Below are positions 36,889 through 46,605 of a stretch of DNA of 64,000 nt, in pieces (the first letter of the stretch is position 1; each line of letters opens with the position of its first letter). A model generated the notes under the pieces. It was given only the letters and a program-made list of their open reading frames with translations, did no database searches and was not told where the DNA came from. Source of the stretch: Sulfitobacter sp. SK012 (lineage in GTDB: Bacteria > Pseudomonadota > Alphaproteobacteria > Rhodobacterales > Rhodobacteraceae); assembly GCF_003352085.1 (NCBI RefSeq), contig NZ_CP025804.1:3720001-3784000 (forward strand), written 5' to 3'. Made by a program: the position numbers and the translations under genes.

Positions 36889-37410
36889 ATGTCCGAAACT
36901 CCACTCCCCAACCGCCGCATTGTGTCGTCGCGCCATCTGGCTGAGGGCGAAATGTGGGAAGCCTCTGAGCTCGAATACGGGATGATCATCGCCTACAACG
37001 CCTTTAGTCGCTGGATGTCGCGCTGCATGACCGCTGCGGGCAAGGCGGATTTAACGCCGCTGGAAATTCTGGTGCTGCACAACACCAATTCGCGCGGACG
37101 CGAAAAGCGACTGACCGACATCTGCTTTTTATTGAATATCGAAGACACGCATACGGTCAATTACGCCTTGCGTAAGCTTCTGAAACAAGAGCTTTTGGTG
37201 TCCGAAAAGCGCGGTAAGGAGGTGTTTTATAGCACGTCACCGTCCGGCACGGAATTATGCGAAGCCTACCGAAAAGTGCGGAGCAGTTGTTTTCTCGATG
37301 GGTTGTCACGCATGGATTTGTCCGGGGATGAGCTGCGCGAAATCGCGGCGTCGCTTCGGGCGCTTTCAGGGCAATACGATCAATCCAGCCGCGCCGCCGC
37401 CTCTCTTTAG
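36889..37410 (+). CDS. MarR-type winged-helix regulator
   Basis: 173-aa predicted DNA-binding protein. Residues 30-60 form a helical dimerisation region (YGMIIAYNAFSRWMSRCM). LTPLEILVLHNTNSRGREKRLTDICFLL and VNYALRKLLKQELLVSEKRGKEVFYS (read as separated motifs) form the helix-turn-helix and wing. The class occurs in Rhodobacteraceae as winged-helix regulators of unknown targets. It could act on the divergent lpxR-like gene, on the converging Entner-Doudoroff operon or elsewhere; no binding site is proven. Confidence 0.82.
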   Translation: MSETPLPNRRIVSSRHLAEGEMWEASELEYGMIIAYNAFSRWMSRCMTAAGKADLTPLEILVLHNTNSRGREKRLTDICFLLNIEDTHTVNYALRKLLKQELLVSEKRGKEVFYSTSPSGTELCEAYRKVRSSCFLDGLSRMDLSGDELREIAASLRALSGQYDQSSRAAASL

Positions 37411-37434
37411 CGCAGCGCGGTGGCTGTGTCGCAG

Positions 37435-38076
37435 TCAGCGAGCGAGATTGCTTGCTGCCCTTGCCAGTTCAGTGATCGCATCCCAGTCGCCAGCCTGAAC
37501 AAGCGCATCAGGTGCAACCCAACTGCCCCCGGCACAGACCACATTTGGAAGACTTAGGTAGCTGCTTGCGTTCGACGTGCTGACACCGCCAGTTGGGCAA
37601 AAGCGGATTTGTGGCAACGGCGAACCGATAGCCTTTAGCGCAGGTGCCCCACCAGACGCTTCTGCGGGGAAGAACTTGAGCATGTCATAGCCGCGCTCAA
37701 GAAGGCGCATGGCCTCGCTTGCTGTTGCGGCACCTGGCAGCGTAGGTAAATCAGCCGCTTCGCACGCATCCAACAGAATATCCGTGGCCCCGGGTGACAC
37801 ACCAAACAGCGCCCCTGCGTCCTTGGCGCGCGCGACATCACCGGGTGTCAGCAGCGTTCCTGCACCGACAATGCCACCTTTGACCTTTGCCATTTCAGCG
37901 ATGACCTCAAGTGCGGCTGGTGTCCGCAATGTGACCTCAAGTGCTGGCAATCCACCAGCCACCAACGCTTCGGCCAAGGGACGTGCGTGAGCAATATCAT
38001 GCACAACCAACACTGGGATGATCGGTGCCATGCGGGCAATCTCATAGGCTGCAGCTGATGCGTCTTGCGGGGTCAT
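37435..38076 (-). CDS. eda: 2-keto-3-deoxy-6-phosphogluconate aldolase
   Basis: 213-aa aldolase closing the Entner-Doudoroff pathway, splitting KDPG into pyruvate and glyceraldehyde 3-phosphate. PALEVTLRT contains Glu47, the general acid/base. GYDMLKFFPAEASGG holds Lys134, the Schiff-base lysine. Trimeric TIM-barrel length is normal. It starts 21 bp after the edd stop and is the last gene of gap-edd-eda. Confidence 0.96.
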   Translation of the reverse strand: MTPQDASAAAYEIARMAPIIPVLVVHDIAHARPLAEALVAGGLPALEVTLRTPAALEVIAEMAKVKGGIVGAGTLLTPGDVARAKDAGALFGVSPGATDILLDACEAADLPTLPGAATASEAMRLLERGYDMLKFFPAEASGGAPALKAIGSPLPQIRFCPTGGVSTSNASSYLSLPNVVCAGGSWVAPDALVQAGDWDAITELARAASNLAR

Positions 38077-38097
38077 GGTCGTTCCTTTTTCGAGAGA

Positions 38098-39897
38098 TTA
38101 TAGAGCGCTAGCGCCCGTGTCGGCAGATCCAACAAGCGCGCGGAAATTGGCAAAAAGGTCGCGCCCTTGCCCATGTTCATTTCCGCTCAGATCGGCGGTG
38201 ACCAATGGGCGGTCCAATACGCCCTCGGTGATAATTTCAAGCCGACCATCTTTTGCGTCAACCCGAACCACATCGCCATCAGCCAGCCGAGCAATTGGCC
38301 CGCCATCGACGGCCTCGGGGCAGACGTGGATTGCTGACAGAACTTTTCCCGATGCACCGGACATGCGACCGTCGGTCACAAGTGCGACGTTCAAGCCCTT
38401 GGCCTGAAGGTTCGCCAGAACTGGTGTCAGACTGTGCAACTCAGGCATGCCGTTGGCCTTGGGGCCCTGAAAACGGACGACAACAATCACATCGCTGGTA
38501 AATTCACCATTCTTATACGCCACCTTGACCGTTTCTTGATCATGAAACACTCGGACTGGGGCTTCGACAATATAGTGCTCAGGCTTCACGGCCGACACTT
38601 TGGTCACCGCCGCGCCAAGCGATCCGTCCAGCCGTTTGAGACCACCCGTTGCCTGGAACGGCTCTGTCGCCGGACGTAGGATCTTGTCGTTGAGCGTTTT
38701 TCCAGCGCCCGAGACCCAAGACACCTTGTCGCCGTCAAGTTTAGGTTCTTGCGTGTACCGATCCAGACCTTGGCCCGCGATCGTCTCAACACCTTCATGC
38801 AGTAAACCCGCGCTGAGCAATTCGCCGATCATAAAACCAAGACCGCCAGCTGCGTGGAAGTGGTTCACATCCGCCAGACCGTTGGGATAAACCCGGGCGA
38901 TCAGGGGCGTTACATCCGCCAGATCCGAAAAGTCCGCCCAGTCGAGGATAATGCCGCCAGCGCGCGCCATCGCAACAAGGTGAATGAGAAGATTGGTCGA
39001 CCCACCTGTTGCATTGAGCCCAACAATCCCGTTCACAAATGCACGTTCATCTAGCACATCGCACACCGGCGTATAATCATTGCCCAGGTGACTTATCGCC
39101 AACGCACGCTGCGCGCCTGCGGCAGTCAATGCATCGCGCAAAGGCGTATTTGGGTTCACAAATGACGCACCGGGCAAGTGCAGACCCATGAATTCCATCA
39201 ACATCTGGTTGGTGTTCGCAGTGCCGTAAAAAGTGCAGGTTCCGGGGCCATGATAGGATGCCATCTCAGCGGCCATCAATTCATCGCGGCCGACTTCACC
39301 AGCGGCGAACTGTTGGCGGACCTTGGCTTTTTCATCGTTGGGCAAGCCAGAAACCATCGGACCCGCAGGCAAAAAGATCGCTGGCAAATGCCCGAAGGCT
39401 TGTGCGGCAATAACGAGGCCCGGCACGATCTTGTCACAGACGCCCAAGAAAACAGCGCTGTCGAATGTATTATGACTGAGGCCAACGCCAGCAGCCAAGG
39501 CAATTACGTCGCGCGAAAAGAGGCTCAATTCCATGCCCGGCGTGCCTTGGGTAACGCCGTCACACATCGCAGGCACACCACCGGCAACCTGCGCCGTGCC
39601 GCCAACCGCGCGGGCGGCATCCCGGATCAAATCCGGAAACCGTTCAAACGGTTGATGTGCGGACAGCATGTCATTGTAGGTCGTAATGATGCCGATGTTA
39701 CCCGCGGATTTTGTTGCAAGCGCATCTTGGTCAGGGCCTGCGCCAGCATAGGCATGGGCCTGGCCGGAGCATGATAAATGCGCGCGTGCGGGCCCGTCCT
39801 CTGCGGCCCGCCGCATACGGGCAAGATAGGCACTGCGGCTATCTGCGCTACGTTCTACGATCCGATCCGTGACGCGTGCGACAATATCGTTAAGCAT
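38098..39897 (-). CDS. edd: 6-phosphogluconate dehydratase
   Basis: 599-aa iron-sulfur dehydratase that makes KDPG from 6-phosphogluconate. CDGVTQGTPGMELSLFSRD and GVCDKIVPGLV (IlvD/Edd signature) hold Fe-S ligand cysteines, and TDGRMSGASGKV is the second IlvD/Edd signature. It starts 13 bp after the gap stop. With eda it defines the Entner-Doudoroff route as the glucose path here; no phosphofructokinase gene is in the window. Confidence 0.97.
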   Translation of the reverse strand: MLNDIVARVTDRIVERSADSRSAYLARMRRAAEDGPARAHLSCSGQAHAYAGAGPDQDALATKSAGNIGIITTYNDMLSAHQPFERFPDLIRDAARAVGGTAQVAGGVPAMCDGVTQGTPGMELSLFSRDVIALAAGVGLSHNTFDSAVFLGVCDKIVPGLVIAAQAFGHLPAIFLPAGPMVSGLPNDEKAKVRQQFAAGEVGRDELMAAEMASYHGPGTCTFYGTANTNQMLMEFMGLHLPGASFVNPNTPLRDALTAAGAQRALAISHLGNDYTPVCDVLDERAFVNGIVGLNATGGSTNLLIHLVAMARAGGIILDWADFSDLADVTPLIARVYPNGLADVNHFHAAGGLGFMIGELLSAGLLHEGVETIAGQGLDRYTQEPKLDGDKVSWVSGAGKTLNDKILRPATEPFQATGGLKRLDGSLGAAVTKVSAVKPEHYIVEAPVRVFHDQETVKVAYKNGEFTSDVIVVVRFQGPKANGMPELHSLTPVLANLQAKGLNVALVTDGRMSGASGKVLSAIHVCPEAVDGGPIARLADGDVVRVDAKDGRLEIITEGVLDRPLVTADLSGNEHGQGRDLFANFRALVGSADTGASAL

Positions 39898-39910
39898 GTG
39901 TGCCTCCTGT

Positions 39911-40939
39911 TCAGGCGGGATCGTTTGCCGCGTGATTTTGCATCAGCTGCCCCATTAGGCGCGCCGTGTCATTCATACGATTCGAAAAGCCCCATTCGTT
40001 ATCGTACCAGCTTACGACCCGGACCATACCACCCTCGGTCACCTTTGTTTGCGCAGGGGCAAAGCAGCTTGAGTGAGGGTCGTGGTTAAAATCGACAGAA
40101 ACAAGCGGGTCAGCCTCAAAAGAAAGCACCTGCCCCATCGGCCCGTTTGACGCCGCTTGCATGGCCGCGTTCACGGCTTCGATGGTTGCCGCGTTGCTCG
40201 GCATAAAGCTGAGATCGACGAGCGAGACATTTGCCGTTGGGACCCGAACGGCAGATCCTTCAAGGCGACCCTTCATATGTGGGATCACCAGTGAGATTGC
40301 AGTTGCGGCACCCGTTGACGTTGGAACCATCGACAGCGCTGCGGCCCGGCCACGATAGGGATCGCGGTGCGCGGTATCATGCGAAGGCTGGTCACCAGTA
40401 TAGGCGTGGATGGTGGTCATGTACCCCGTTTCGATCCCGAAGGCATCATCGAGCACTTTGACCATGGGTGCCAAACAGTTCGTTGTGCACGAGGCATTCG
40501 ACACAACGGTATCTTCCGCCGTCACTTCGCCCTCGTTGACCCCAAAGACGATTGTGCGATCTGCCCCTTTGCCGGGTGCAGATATCAGCACGCGTTTGCT
40601 GCCATTCTCCAGATGCATCGCTGCTTTGTCACGCTGAGTGAAAAGGCCGGTACATTCGTAGGCAATATCAACGTCGCCCCAAGGAAGGGCTTTGGGATCA
40701 CGCTCCGCAGTCAAGCGAATGGTCTGGCCTGCGACATGCAGCACGTCACCTTCAAGCTTGGCATCGGCCTTGAGCCGGCCATGTACAGAATCGTATTTCA
40801 GCAGATGTAACAACGTCTCTGGTGCTGCGAGGTCGTTAATCGCGACCACTTCTATTCCGTCAAAGCCATATTCCACCAAGGCCCGCAGGACGTTACGGCC
40901 AATGCGGCCAAAGCCATTGATTGCGATCTTGAGTGCCAT
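39911..40939 (-). CDS. gap: Glyceraldehyde-3-phosphate dehydrogenase
   Basis: 342-aa NAD(P)-dependent enzyme, first gene of the gap-edd-eda operon. KIAINGFGRIGRNVLRAL binds the cofactor. SNASCTTNCLAPM holds the catalytic Cys151, and HAYTGDQ its partner His. The start at 40939 is preferred over 40993 because the family begins MALKIAING. The pairing with edd-eda suggests a catabolic isozyme. A perfect GTTAGCGCTAAC palindrome lies 56 bp upstream. Confidence 0.96.
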   Translation of the reverse strand: MALKIAINGFGRIGRNVLRALVEYGFDGIEVVAINDLAAPETLLHLLKYDSVHGRLKADAKLEGDVLHVAGQTIRLTAERDPKALPWGDVDIAYECTGLFTQRDKAAMHLENGSKRVLISAPGKGADRTIVFGVNEGEVTAEDTVVSNASCTTNCLAPMVKVLDDAFGIETGYMTTIHAYTGDQPSHDTAHRDPYRGRAAALSMVPTSTGAATAISLVIPHMKGRLEGSAVRVPTANVSLVDLSFMPSNAATIEAVNAAMQAASNGPMGQVLSFEADPLVSVDFNHDPHSSCFAPAQTKVTEGGMVRVVSWYDNEWGFSNRMNDTARLMGQLMQNHAANDPA

Positions 40940-40994
40940 GATAGTTCCCCTCGTTGCATCCGTCGCGTGCCGCTTGTCCAGCAGCCCGCCCATG

Positions 40995-41006
40995 TTAGCG
41001 CTAACC
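40995..41006. promoter_or_regulatory. GTTAGCGCTAAC palindrome before gap-edd-eda
   Basis: A perfect 12-bp palindrome with a central CG dinucleotide, the style of LacI/GalR-family operators. It is placed 56 bp upstream of the gap start. A LacI-type regulator of sugar catabolism (in Rhodobacter the central-carbon regulator CceR is one I recall) is a plausible binder. This is an inference; no such regulator is encoded in the window. Confidence 0.55.
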
Positions 41007-41123
41007 TAAGGGAATATAGTAGAGGTTTCAACCTGAACACAGCATGGTTTTTTGCACTGCGGTTCAGGCAAAGTTGAAAACAGAACGAAGTTTCAAGTAT
41101 CCGCGGCCTAAAAGGCGCTCGGA

Positions 41124-42674
41124 TCAACTGATTTGATCGCGCAATACCCGGCGCAAGATTTTCCCCGAAGCAGATTTGGGGATTTGATCGACGAAGATCA
41201 CTCTGTGCAGTTGTTTATACGTCGATAGCGTGTCTTTGATGAACGCCTTGATCTCATCTTCTGTAGGAGCGGGATCTGCAACTACGACAAATGCAATCGG
41301 CAGTTCTCCTGCTTCTTCATCGGGTTGGCCAATGACCGCAGCATCGGTAATGCCCGCATGACCGACCAGCGTTGCCTCAAGTTCAGCGGGAGCGACTTGA
41401 AAGCCTTTGTATTTAATCAACTCTTTCAAGCGGTCCACAATAAACATGTAGCCATCCGTATCAATCAACGCGATGTCACCTGTTTTGAGCCATCCGCCCG
41501 GAGCCATCGTTCCTTGGGTAGCCGCATCATTATTGAGATAGCCCAGCATGACTTGCGGGCCTTTAATCCACAGCTCGCCTGTCTGGCCTGGTGGCTGATC
41601 CTTGCCGCTGTCTGGATCAACGATGCGGCAATCAGTGTTCGACACTGCAAAGCCTGATGCCCCTGCACGCGGAGCGGAACTGGGCGTGACGTGCGATACG
41701 GGGCTGAGTTCTGTCATGCCGTAGCCCTGCGCCACCACACAATCCAAACGGCTGGCCACAGCGTCGGATAATTCCGCCCCCATAGGAGCAGCCCCGCAAA
41801 AGATTTCTTCAATGCTACTTAAATCGAACTGGTCGACGATTGGGTGTTTTGCCAGCGCAAGGGCGACCGGCGGGACAACCCACATACGGCGCGCTTTGTG
41901 GTCTTGGGAAATGCGTAAGAAAAGCTCCAGATCAAAGCGCGGCATGGTCACCAAAGCGCCACCACAACCCAGATGAATATTCATCAAGGCAGTCATTCCG
42001 TAGATGTGAAAGAACGGAAGGAAAGCGGCCGCGACCTCACCCGGACGGAAACCTGTGCCAAGGCAACACTGATCTACATTGACCACAAGATTGCGATGCG
42101 ACAGCCGGACACCTTTGGGCAAACCAGTCGTTCCCGAAGAATAGGGCAGCACGACACTATGGGTTTCAATGTTGACGGGCACCTGTTCGGATATCGGTTC
42201 ACCCATGAGATCCTCAAGGGAAACCATCCCGTCCGCCGGTTCTATCGTCACGATTTCCCGGACTTTCGTACCAGCAATACCGGCTTGTGCCGCTTCCAGA
42301 ATGGCGGGAACGGTAATGAGTAACTCGGCTTCGGAATCGTTGAGCTGGTGCATGATTTCTGAAGCTGTGTAGGTAGGGTTAAGCGTAGTGATCGTCCCTC
42401 CTGCCCAAGCAACGGCATGAAAAATCACACAGTACTCTGGGCTGTTAGGCGCAATCACTGCAACGGTTTGCCCCTTGCCAAACCCCTTGGCCGTCAGACC
42501 TCCGGCCAGACGTTTGACGCGGTCCAAAAATTCGGAGGCAGTAATGGTGGTACCCGTCAAACCATCTGTCAGCACAACTTCATCAGGGCGACCTACAAGC
42601 CCTTCGAAAACCCGTTCCGTGATGCTCTGATTGGTCAGAGGCACATCTTTTAGGGCGGTTTTGTAAACTGTCAT
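41124..42674 (-). CDS. 4-coumarate-CoA ligase-like acyl-CoA synthetase
   Basis: 516-aa ANL-superfamily ligase. The AMP-binding P-loop is YSSGTTGLPKGV near residue 175. GYGMTELSPVS is motif A5-like, GWLKTGDIALIDTDGY the Asp motif, DRLKELIKYKGFQVAPAELE the hinge, and SASGKILRR the C-terminal lysine region (catalytic Lys in GKILR). It activates a carboxylic acid to its CoA ester; the resemblance is closest to 4CL and medium-chain fatty-acid ligases. The substrate cannot be told. Stands alone between gap and frcK. Confidence 0.88.
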   Translation of the reverse strand: MTVYKTALKDVPLTNQSITERVFEGLVGRPDEVVLTDGLTGTTITASEFLDRVKRLAGGLTAKGFGKGQTVAVIAPNSPEYCVIFHAVAWAGGTITTLNPTYTASEIMHQLNDSEAELLITVPAILEAAQAGIAGTKVREIVTIEPADGMVSLEDLMGEPISEQVPVNIETHSVVLPYSSGTTGLPKGVRLSHRNLVVNVDQCCLGTGFRPGEVAAAFLPFFHIYGMTALMNIHLGCGGALVTMPRFDLELFLRISQDHKARRMWVVPPVALALAKHPIVDQFDLSSIEEIFCGAAPMGAELSDAVASRLDCVVAQGYGMTELSPVSHVTPSSAPRAGASGFAVSNTDCRIVDPDSGKDQPPGQTGELWIKGPQVMLGYLNNDAATQGTMAPGGWLKTGDIALIDTDGYMFIVDRLKELIKYKGFQVAPAELEATLVGHAGITDAAVIGQPDEEAGELPIAFVVVADPAPTEDEIKAFIKDTLSTYKQLHRVIFVDQIPKSASGKILRRVLRDQIS

Positions 42675-42837
42675 GCGAGGCTCCTTGTTAACAAGAGACT
42701 AACACTGGATTTTGCTCTGTCTACAATCTTTGCCGGTGTGAGATGTGAGCGCCGCACTATCTGATCAGACCCGCAATCACGACACTTCAACATGTTCGGG
42801 ATACCTCAAAAGAAGAACCGTTAGATCTCCTACATCA

Positions 42838-43467
42838 CTAAGCTGTCAGGGTTGCATCCGCGATCAGCGCCGCCTTGATCACACGTTCTGCATTCGGCAA
42901 ATCGTTTTCAGACGCACGTGCTTCGGCCTGTTTTGTGGACAAACCATGCTCCAACCATCGCGCTACCAATCGTGCGCGCAAGACGTCCATCGGCACATCC
43001 AGGCGGATAGCGAAGTCCCACAACGGATGCAGGTCGCGCCACACCGGTTCATCAAAGAGCAGGTAGTTCCCTTCGACGATGACCGTATCAACATTTGCAT
43101 CTACCTGCCCGGCCCCGGCAATTGCGATGTCACGGGCTCTGTCAAAGGTGGGAAAGAACACTGCATCCTCAATGCCTAGACGCCGGACAAGTTCATAAAA
43201 ACCCGCAGCATCGAATGTCTCTGGCGCACCCTTTCGCCTTAGCAGGTCGCGCTCAATCAAAATCGGATTGTGCAAATGAAAACCGTCCATTGGAACAACC
43301 TGAGCTTGACTGCCCGCGCCGATTAGCGCCTCAGCCAATTGCTCAGCAAAGGTTGATTTACCGCTGGCCGGTGGACCAGCGAGCGCCACCAAACGACGAC
43401 GCCCCTTGCGCGGCGCAGCCATAATTTGCTCTGAGAGTTTAGCCGCAATGGCTTTGGTATCGGTCAC
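42838..43467 (-). CDS. frcK: FrcK-like nucleoside/sugar kinase family protein
   Basis: 209-aa P-loop kinase-like protein. VALAGPPASGKSTFAEQL (about residues 27-44) is Walker A. PMDGFHLHNPIL is the DGFH substrate motif of the panK/uridine-kinase-like group, and VIVEGNYLLFDEP is Walker B-like. It overlaps the frcA stop (ATGA) and completes the gene order frcB-frcC-frcA-frcK known from Sinorhizobium fructose uptake. The phosphorylated substrate is unproven. Confidence 0.85.
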   Translation of the reverse strand: MTDTKAIAAKLSEQIMAAPRKGRRRLVALAGPPASGKSTFAEQLAEALIGAGSQAQVVPMDGFHLHNPILIERDLLRRKGAPETFDAAGFYELVRRLGIEDAVFFPTFDRARDIAIAGAGQVDANVDTVIVEGNYLLFDEPVWRDLHPLWDFAIRLDVPMDVLRARLVARWLEHGLSTKQAEARASENDLPNAERVIKAALIADATLTA

Positions 43468-44231
43468 GCCGCAGCAGGCGCTTCTTTAGCGCCGGTCATA
43501 AAGGCAACAGCATCAGACATCGTGTAATCCTTCGGATCAATCACACAAAGACGCTTACCCAAACGGTGCACGTGTATGCGATCGGCCACCTCGAACACAT
43601 GAGGCATATTGTGGCTAATCAAGATTATCGGAATACCACGCGACTTAACATCCTGAATAAGCTCAAGCACCTTACGGCTTTCTTTGACGCCCAAAGCAGC
43701 GGTGGGTTCATCCAAGATGATAACCTTGGAGCCAAAAGCCGCGGCGCGGGCCACGGCGACCCCTTGGCGTTGACCACCCGAAAGCGTCTCAACCGCTTGG
43801 TTGATGTTTTGGATGGTCATCAGCCCCAGCTCCGTCAGCTTGTCACGGGCCATGCGCTCCATTGTCGGGCGGTCCAATTGGCGCAAGAACTTGCCGCGCC
43901 AGCCGGGCCTGCGAATTTCTCGCCCCATAAACATGTTGTCGGCGATCGACAACGCCGGCGACATCGCAAGGGTTTGATAGACCGTTTCAATCCCAGCATC
44001 CCGCGCTTGGATTGGAGAGGTGAAATTCACCTTTTCACCCTCCAGAAAGACTTCACCCGCGTCTGGGATAACAGCGCCCGATACGGCCTTGATCAGAGAA
44101 GATTTCCCGGCACCATTATCGCCAATGACGGCCAAAATCTCGCCCGGATACAGTTCAAAATCGCAGTTATCCAATGCAGTGACACGACCGTACCGTTTGA
44201 CCAACCCGCGTCCTTGTAAAATCGGTTCCAT
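43464..44231 (-). CDS. frcA: Sugar ABC transporter ATP-binding protein, FrcA type
   Basis: 255-aa single-domain ABC ATPase. Walker A is GDNGAGKSSLIK, the signature LSGGQRQGVAVARA, and Walker B VIILDEPTAALG. Most CUT2-type sugar ATPases (for example RbsA) are fused doubles of about 500 aa. FrcA is the short single form, which fits here. The start at 44231 overlaps the frcC stop (TAATG). A longer frame extending into frcC is rejected. Confidence 0.92.
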   Translation of the reverse strand: MEPILQGRGLVKRYGRVTALDNCDFELYPGEILAVIGDNGAGKSSLIKAVSGAVIPDAGEVFLEGEKVNFTSPIQARDAGIETVYQTLAMSPALSIADNMFMGREIRRPGWRGKFLRQLDRPTMERMARDKLTELGLMTIQNINQAVETLSGGQRQGVAVARAAAFGSKVIILDEPTAALGVKESRKVLELIQDVKSRGIPIILISHNMPHVFEVADRIHVHRLGKRLCVIDPKDYTMSDAVAFMTGAKEAPAAA

Positions 44232-45313
44232 TATGCGGCCACCTTTCTGATCCACTGATCCACAGCAACCGCCGCAATAATGAGAGCGCCGATCAGCAAG
44301 AACGTCCATTGAGCGTCTGCGCCCAGCAAGCGCAACCCAAGCGTAAACACCCCAACGATCAATGCGCCAAACAAGGTACCTAGTATGGAGCCGCGCCCGC
44401 CAAAGAGAGAGATGCCCCCGATAACAACGGCGGTGATGCTTTCGATGTTCAAAAGCTGTCCAGATGTGGGGGATACCGACCCGATCCTGCCGATCAGGGC
44501 CCATCCCGCGAAGGCACAGATCAAACCGGCCAGCGCATATACAGAAATGAGCGTGCCTTTGACATTAACCCCCGACAGCTCTGCGGCCTCGGGATCATCG
44601 CCCACAGCGTAAACATGGCGCCCCCACGCGGTGTGTTTGAGAACATAAGAGAGCAACAAAATCACACCAACCATAAACAGTACACCATAGGTGAAATTCG
44701 CCCCGCCCCGGCCATCAGCGTCGGCTCCGACTTTGAACGTGGTGCCTAGAAATTGAAGCAATGGTGCGTTGGCGGCGATATCCTGACTTCGGATGGTTTC
44801 ATTCGCAGAATACAGAAAATTCGCCGCAAGCACGATTTGCCACATCCCAAGCGTTACGATGAACGGCGGCAGCTTCATCACGGCGATCAACCAGCCATTG
44901 ACCGCCCCGATGCCTGTCCCAATGATCAATCCGCAGGCCACAGCGACTTCGACCGGCAGGCCGTAGCGAAAGGTGAATTGCCCCATGATAACAGAAGAAA
45001 TAACTGCAATGGCCCCTACGCTGAGGTCGATGCCTGCGGTCAAAATAACCAACGATTGGGCCGCGGCCACAATACCGACAATCTGGACCTGTTGCAGGAT
45101 CAAGGTCAGTGCGAAGGGCGAAAAGAACTTAGAACCCAGAAGCATTCCAAAAATGACAATAGCAGCGAGGAGAACGATCAGGGGAACCAGCGCCGGTGTC
45201 GTATGCAATGCGTGGTGGAAGCTGCCAACAAAACCACGTCTATGGTCGTCAAATTCCGCAACAGTTGCCCGACTTTGTGTTGCCGCGCCTTCGTAATCGT
45301 CCTGCGATGACAT
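44231..45313 (-). CDS. frcC: Sugar ABC transporter permease, FrcC type
   Basis: 360-aa inner-membrane permease of the CUT2/BPD_transp_2 class, with about 8-10 helices. VILTAGIDLSVGAIAVISSVI is the hallmark segment of RbsC-like permeases, and the loop with GGISLFGGRGSILGTLFG is the conserved ATPase-contact region. The start at 45313 (MSSQDDYEGA) follows a modest ribosome-binding site; 45334 is a possible earlier start. A hairpin separates it from frcB. Confidence 0.93.
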   Translation of the reverse strand: MSSQDDYEGAATQSRATVAEFDDHRRGFVGSFHHALHTTPALVPLIVLLAAIVIFGMLLGSKFFSPFALTLILQQVQIVGIVAAAQSLVILTAGIDLSVGAIAVISSVIMGQFTFRYGLPVEVAVACGLIIGTGIGAVNGWLIAVMKLPPFIVTLGMWQIVLAANFLYSANETIRSQDIAANAPLLQFLGTTFKVGADADGRGGANFTYGVLFMVGVILLLSYVLKHTAWGRHVYAVGDDPEAAELSGVNVKGTLISVYALAGLICAFAGWALIGRIGSVSPTSGQLLNIESITAVVIGGISLFGGRGSILGTLFGALIVGVFTLGLRLLGADAQWTFLLIGALIIAAVAVDQWIRKVAA

Positions 45314-45345
45314 CCCGAGTGATCCCCTTAACACTTAAATAAATA

Positions 45346-45367
45346 CCGGACCCTGATCTGGGCCCGG
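45346..45367 (-). terminator. frcB-frcC intercistronic hairpin
   Basis: On the minus strand CCGG-x-CCC pairs with GGG-x-CCGG around a 6-nt loop, one internal mismatch, followed by an A/T-rich TATTTATTT. Such partial terminators or processing stems between a binding-protein gene and its permease raise the binding protein relative to the membrane parts. Confidence 0.5.
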
Positions 45368-45393
45368 CGGTTTTCAAAACGCTTGCGAGGGTA

Positions 45394-46413
45394 TTAGCCC
45401 CAGCAGAGCTTGGTGCCTTCAGCAGTATCGATGCTGTCCACACCGTCCACTGGCTTGTCCGTCACCAGCGCCACACCCGTATCAAAGAAATCCTTGCCGT
45501 CTGTCGCGGCAGGCAGAGTGCCATCCTTGGCAAAGGCAGCAATTGCTTCAATCCCTTTTGAGGCCATCAGCAGTGGATATTGCTGCGACGTGGCACCAAT
45601 CACACCGTCTTTGATATTGGCCACACCGGGGCAACCACCATCGACCGATACGATCAAGACATCGTTTTCACGGCCAATCGACTTGAGTGCCTCGTAGGCG
45701 CCAGCTGCCGCAGGTTCGTTGATAGTGTAGACAACGTTAATCTCAGGGTCGAGAGCCAGCAGGTTTTCCATAGCTTTGCGGCCACCTTCTTCGTTGCCCG
45801 CCGTGACGTCATTCCCGACGATACGTGCGTCGGTTTCATCACCCCATTTGTTGGGGTCGCCCAGGTCGATGCCAAAGCCTTGTAGGAAACCCTGATCACG
45901 CAGAACACCAACTGTGGGTTGGCTAACGGCCAGATCAAGCATCGCGATCTTAGCAGTCGCCGCGTCATCGCCCAGCGCGCTGGCGGCCCATTTACCAATC
46001 AACTCACCTGCAAGGAAGTTGTCCGTTGCAAAGGTCATATCGGCTGAATCAATTGGCTCTAGCGGTGTATCGAGTGCGATCACCACCAAACCTGCATTGC
46101 GGGCTTGCTGAACGGCTGGCACGATGGAGGATGTATCGGAAGCGGTCAAAAGAATGCCCTTTGCGCCATTCGCGATGCAAGTCTCGATCGCAGCGACTTG
46201 GGTTTCATGGTCGCCATCAACCTTACCCGCATAGCTGTTGAGCGTGATGCCTAGTTCTTCTGCTTTGGCCTCGGCCCCTTCGCGCATTTTGACGAAAAAT
46301 GGGTTGGTGTCGGTCTTGGTGATCAAGCACGCAGATACCCCGTGGCCATCAGCAGATGCTGTGCCAGCCATAGCGATCATTGCAAGCGCGGTGCCGGTAA
46401 TAAGTTTATTCAT
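45394..46413 (-). CDS. frcB: Sugar ABC transporter substrate-binding protein, FrcB type
   Basis: 339-aa periplasmic binding protein. The signal peptide is [21 protein letters not shown]. The mature start [21 protein letters not shown] is the RbsB-like fold, and [23 protein letters not shown] and [10 protein letters not shown] contain residues that contact the sugar in this family. The start at 46413 has CTTGGGAGGAAACC upstream. A fructose/ribose/mannose-type substrate is likely by gene order; not proven. Divergent from the ROK regulator. Confidence 0.9.
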   Translation of the reverse strand: MNKLITGTALAMIAMAGTASADGHGVSACLITKTDTNPFFVKMREGAEAKAEELGITLNSYAGKVDGDHETQVAAIETCIANGAKGILLTASDTSSIVPAVQQARNAGLVVIALDTPLEPIDSADMTFATDNFLAGELIGKWAASALGDDAATAKIAMLDLAVSQPTVGVLRDQGFLQGFGIDLGDPNKWGDETDARIVGNDVTAGNEEGGRKAMENLLALDPEINVVYTINEPAAAGAYEALKSIGRENDVLIVSVDGGCPGVANIKDGVIGATSQQYPLLMASKGIEAIAAFAKDGTLPAATDGKDFFDTGVALVTDKPVDGVDSIDTAEGTKLCWG

Positions 46414-46536
46414 GGTTTCCTCCCAAGAAACTATTTTCAAATATTGCCGCAGATCTTTCCGAGACAAACCCCAAAGGCGCTACACCCTCAGATTGCGTAT
46501 CAAAAAGCCAGATTCGCTTTGCGCTGTCAATAAATA

Positions 46537-46553
46537 AATAAAGTTGATTTATT
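46537..46553. promoter_or_regulatory. AATAAA/TTTATT inverted repeat, frcB/ROK divergent region
   Basis: AATAAA (46537-46542) and TTTATT (46548-46553) flank a GTTGA spacer in an A/T-rich island 53 bp before the ROK regulator start. ROK repressors often bind A/T-rich inverted repeats, so this is the best candidate operator for the frc operon. Confidence 0.45.
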
Positions 46554-46605
46554 AATCGATCCGAGTCACCTTTTACGCAGATGATTAAAGGCATATGGTT
46601 CGCCA

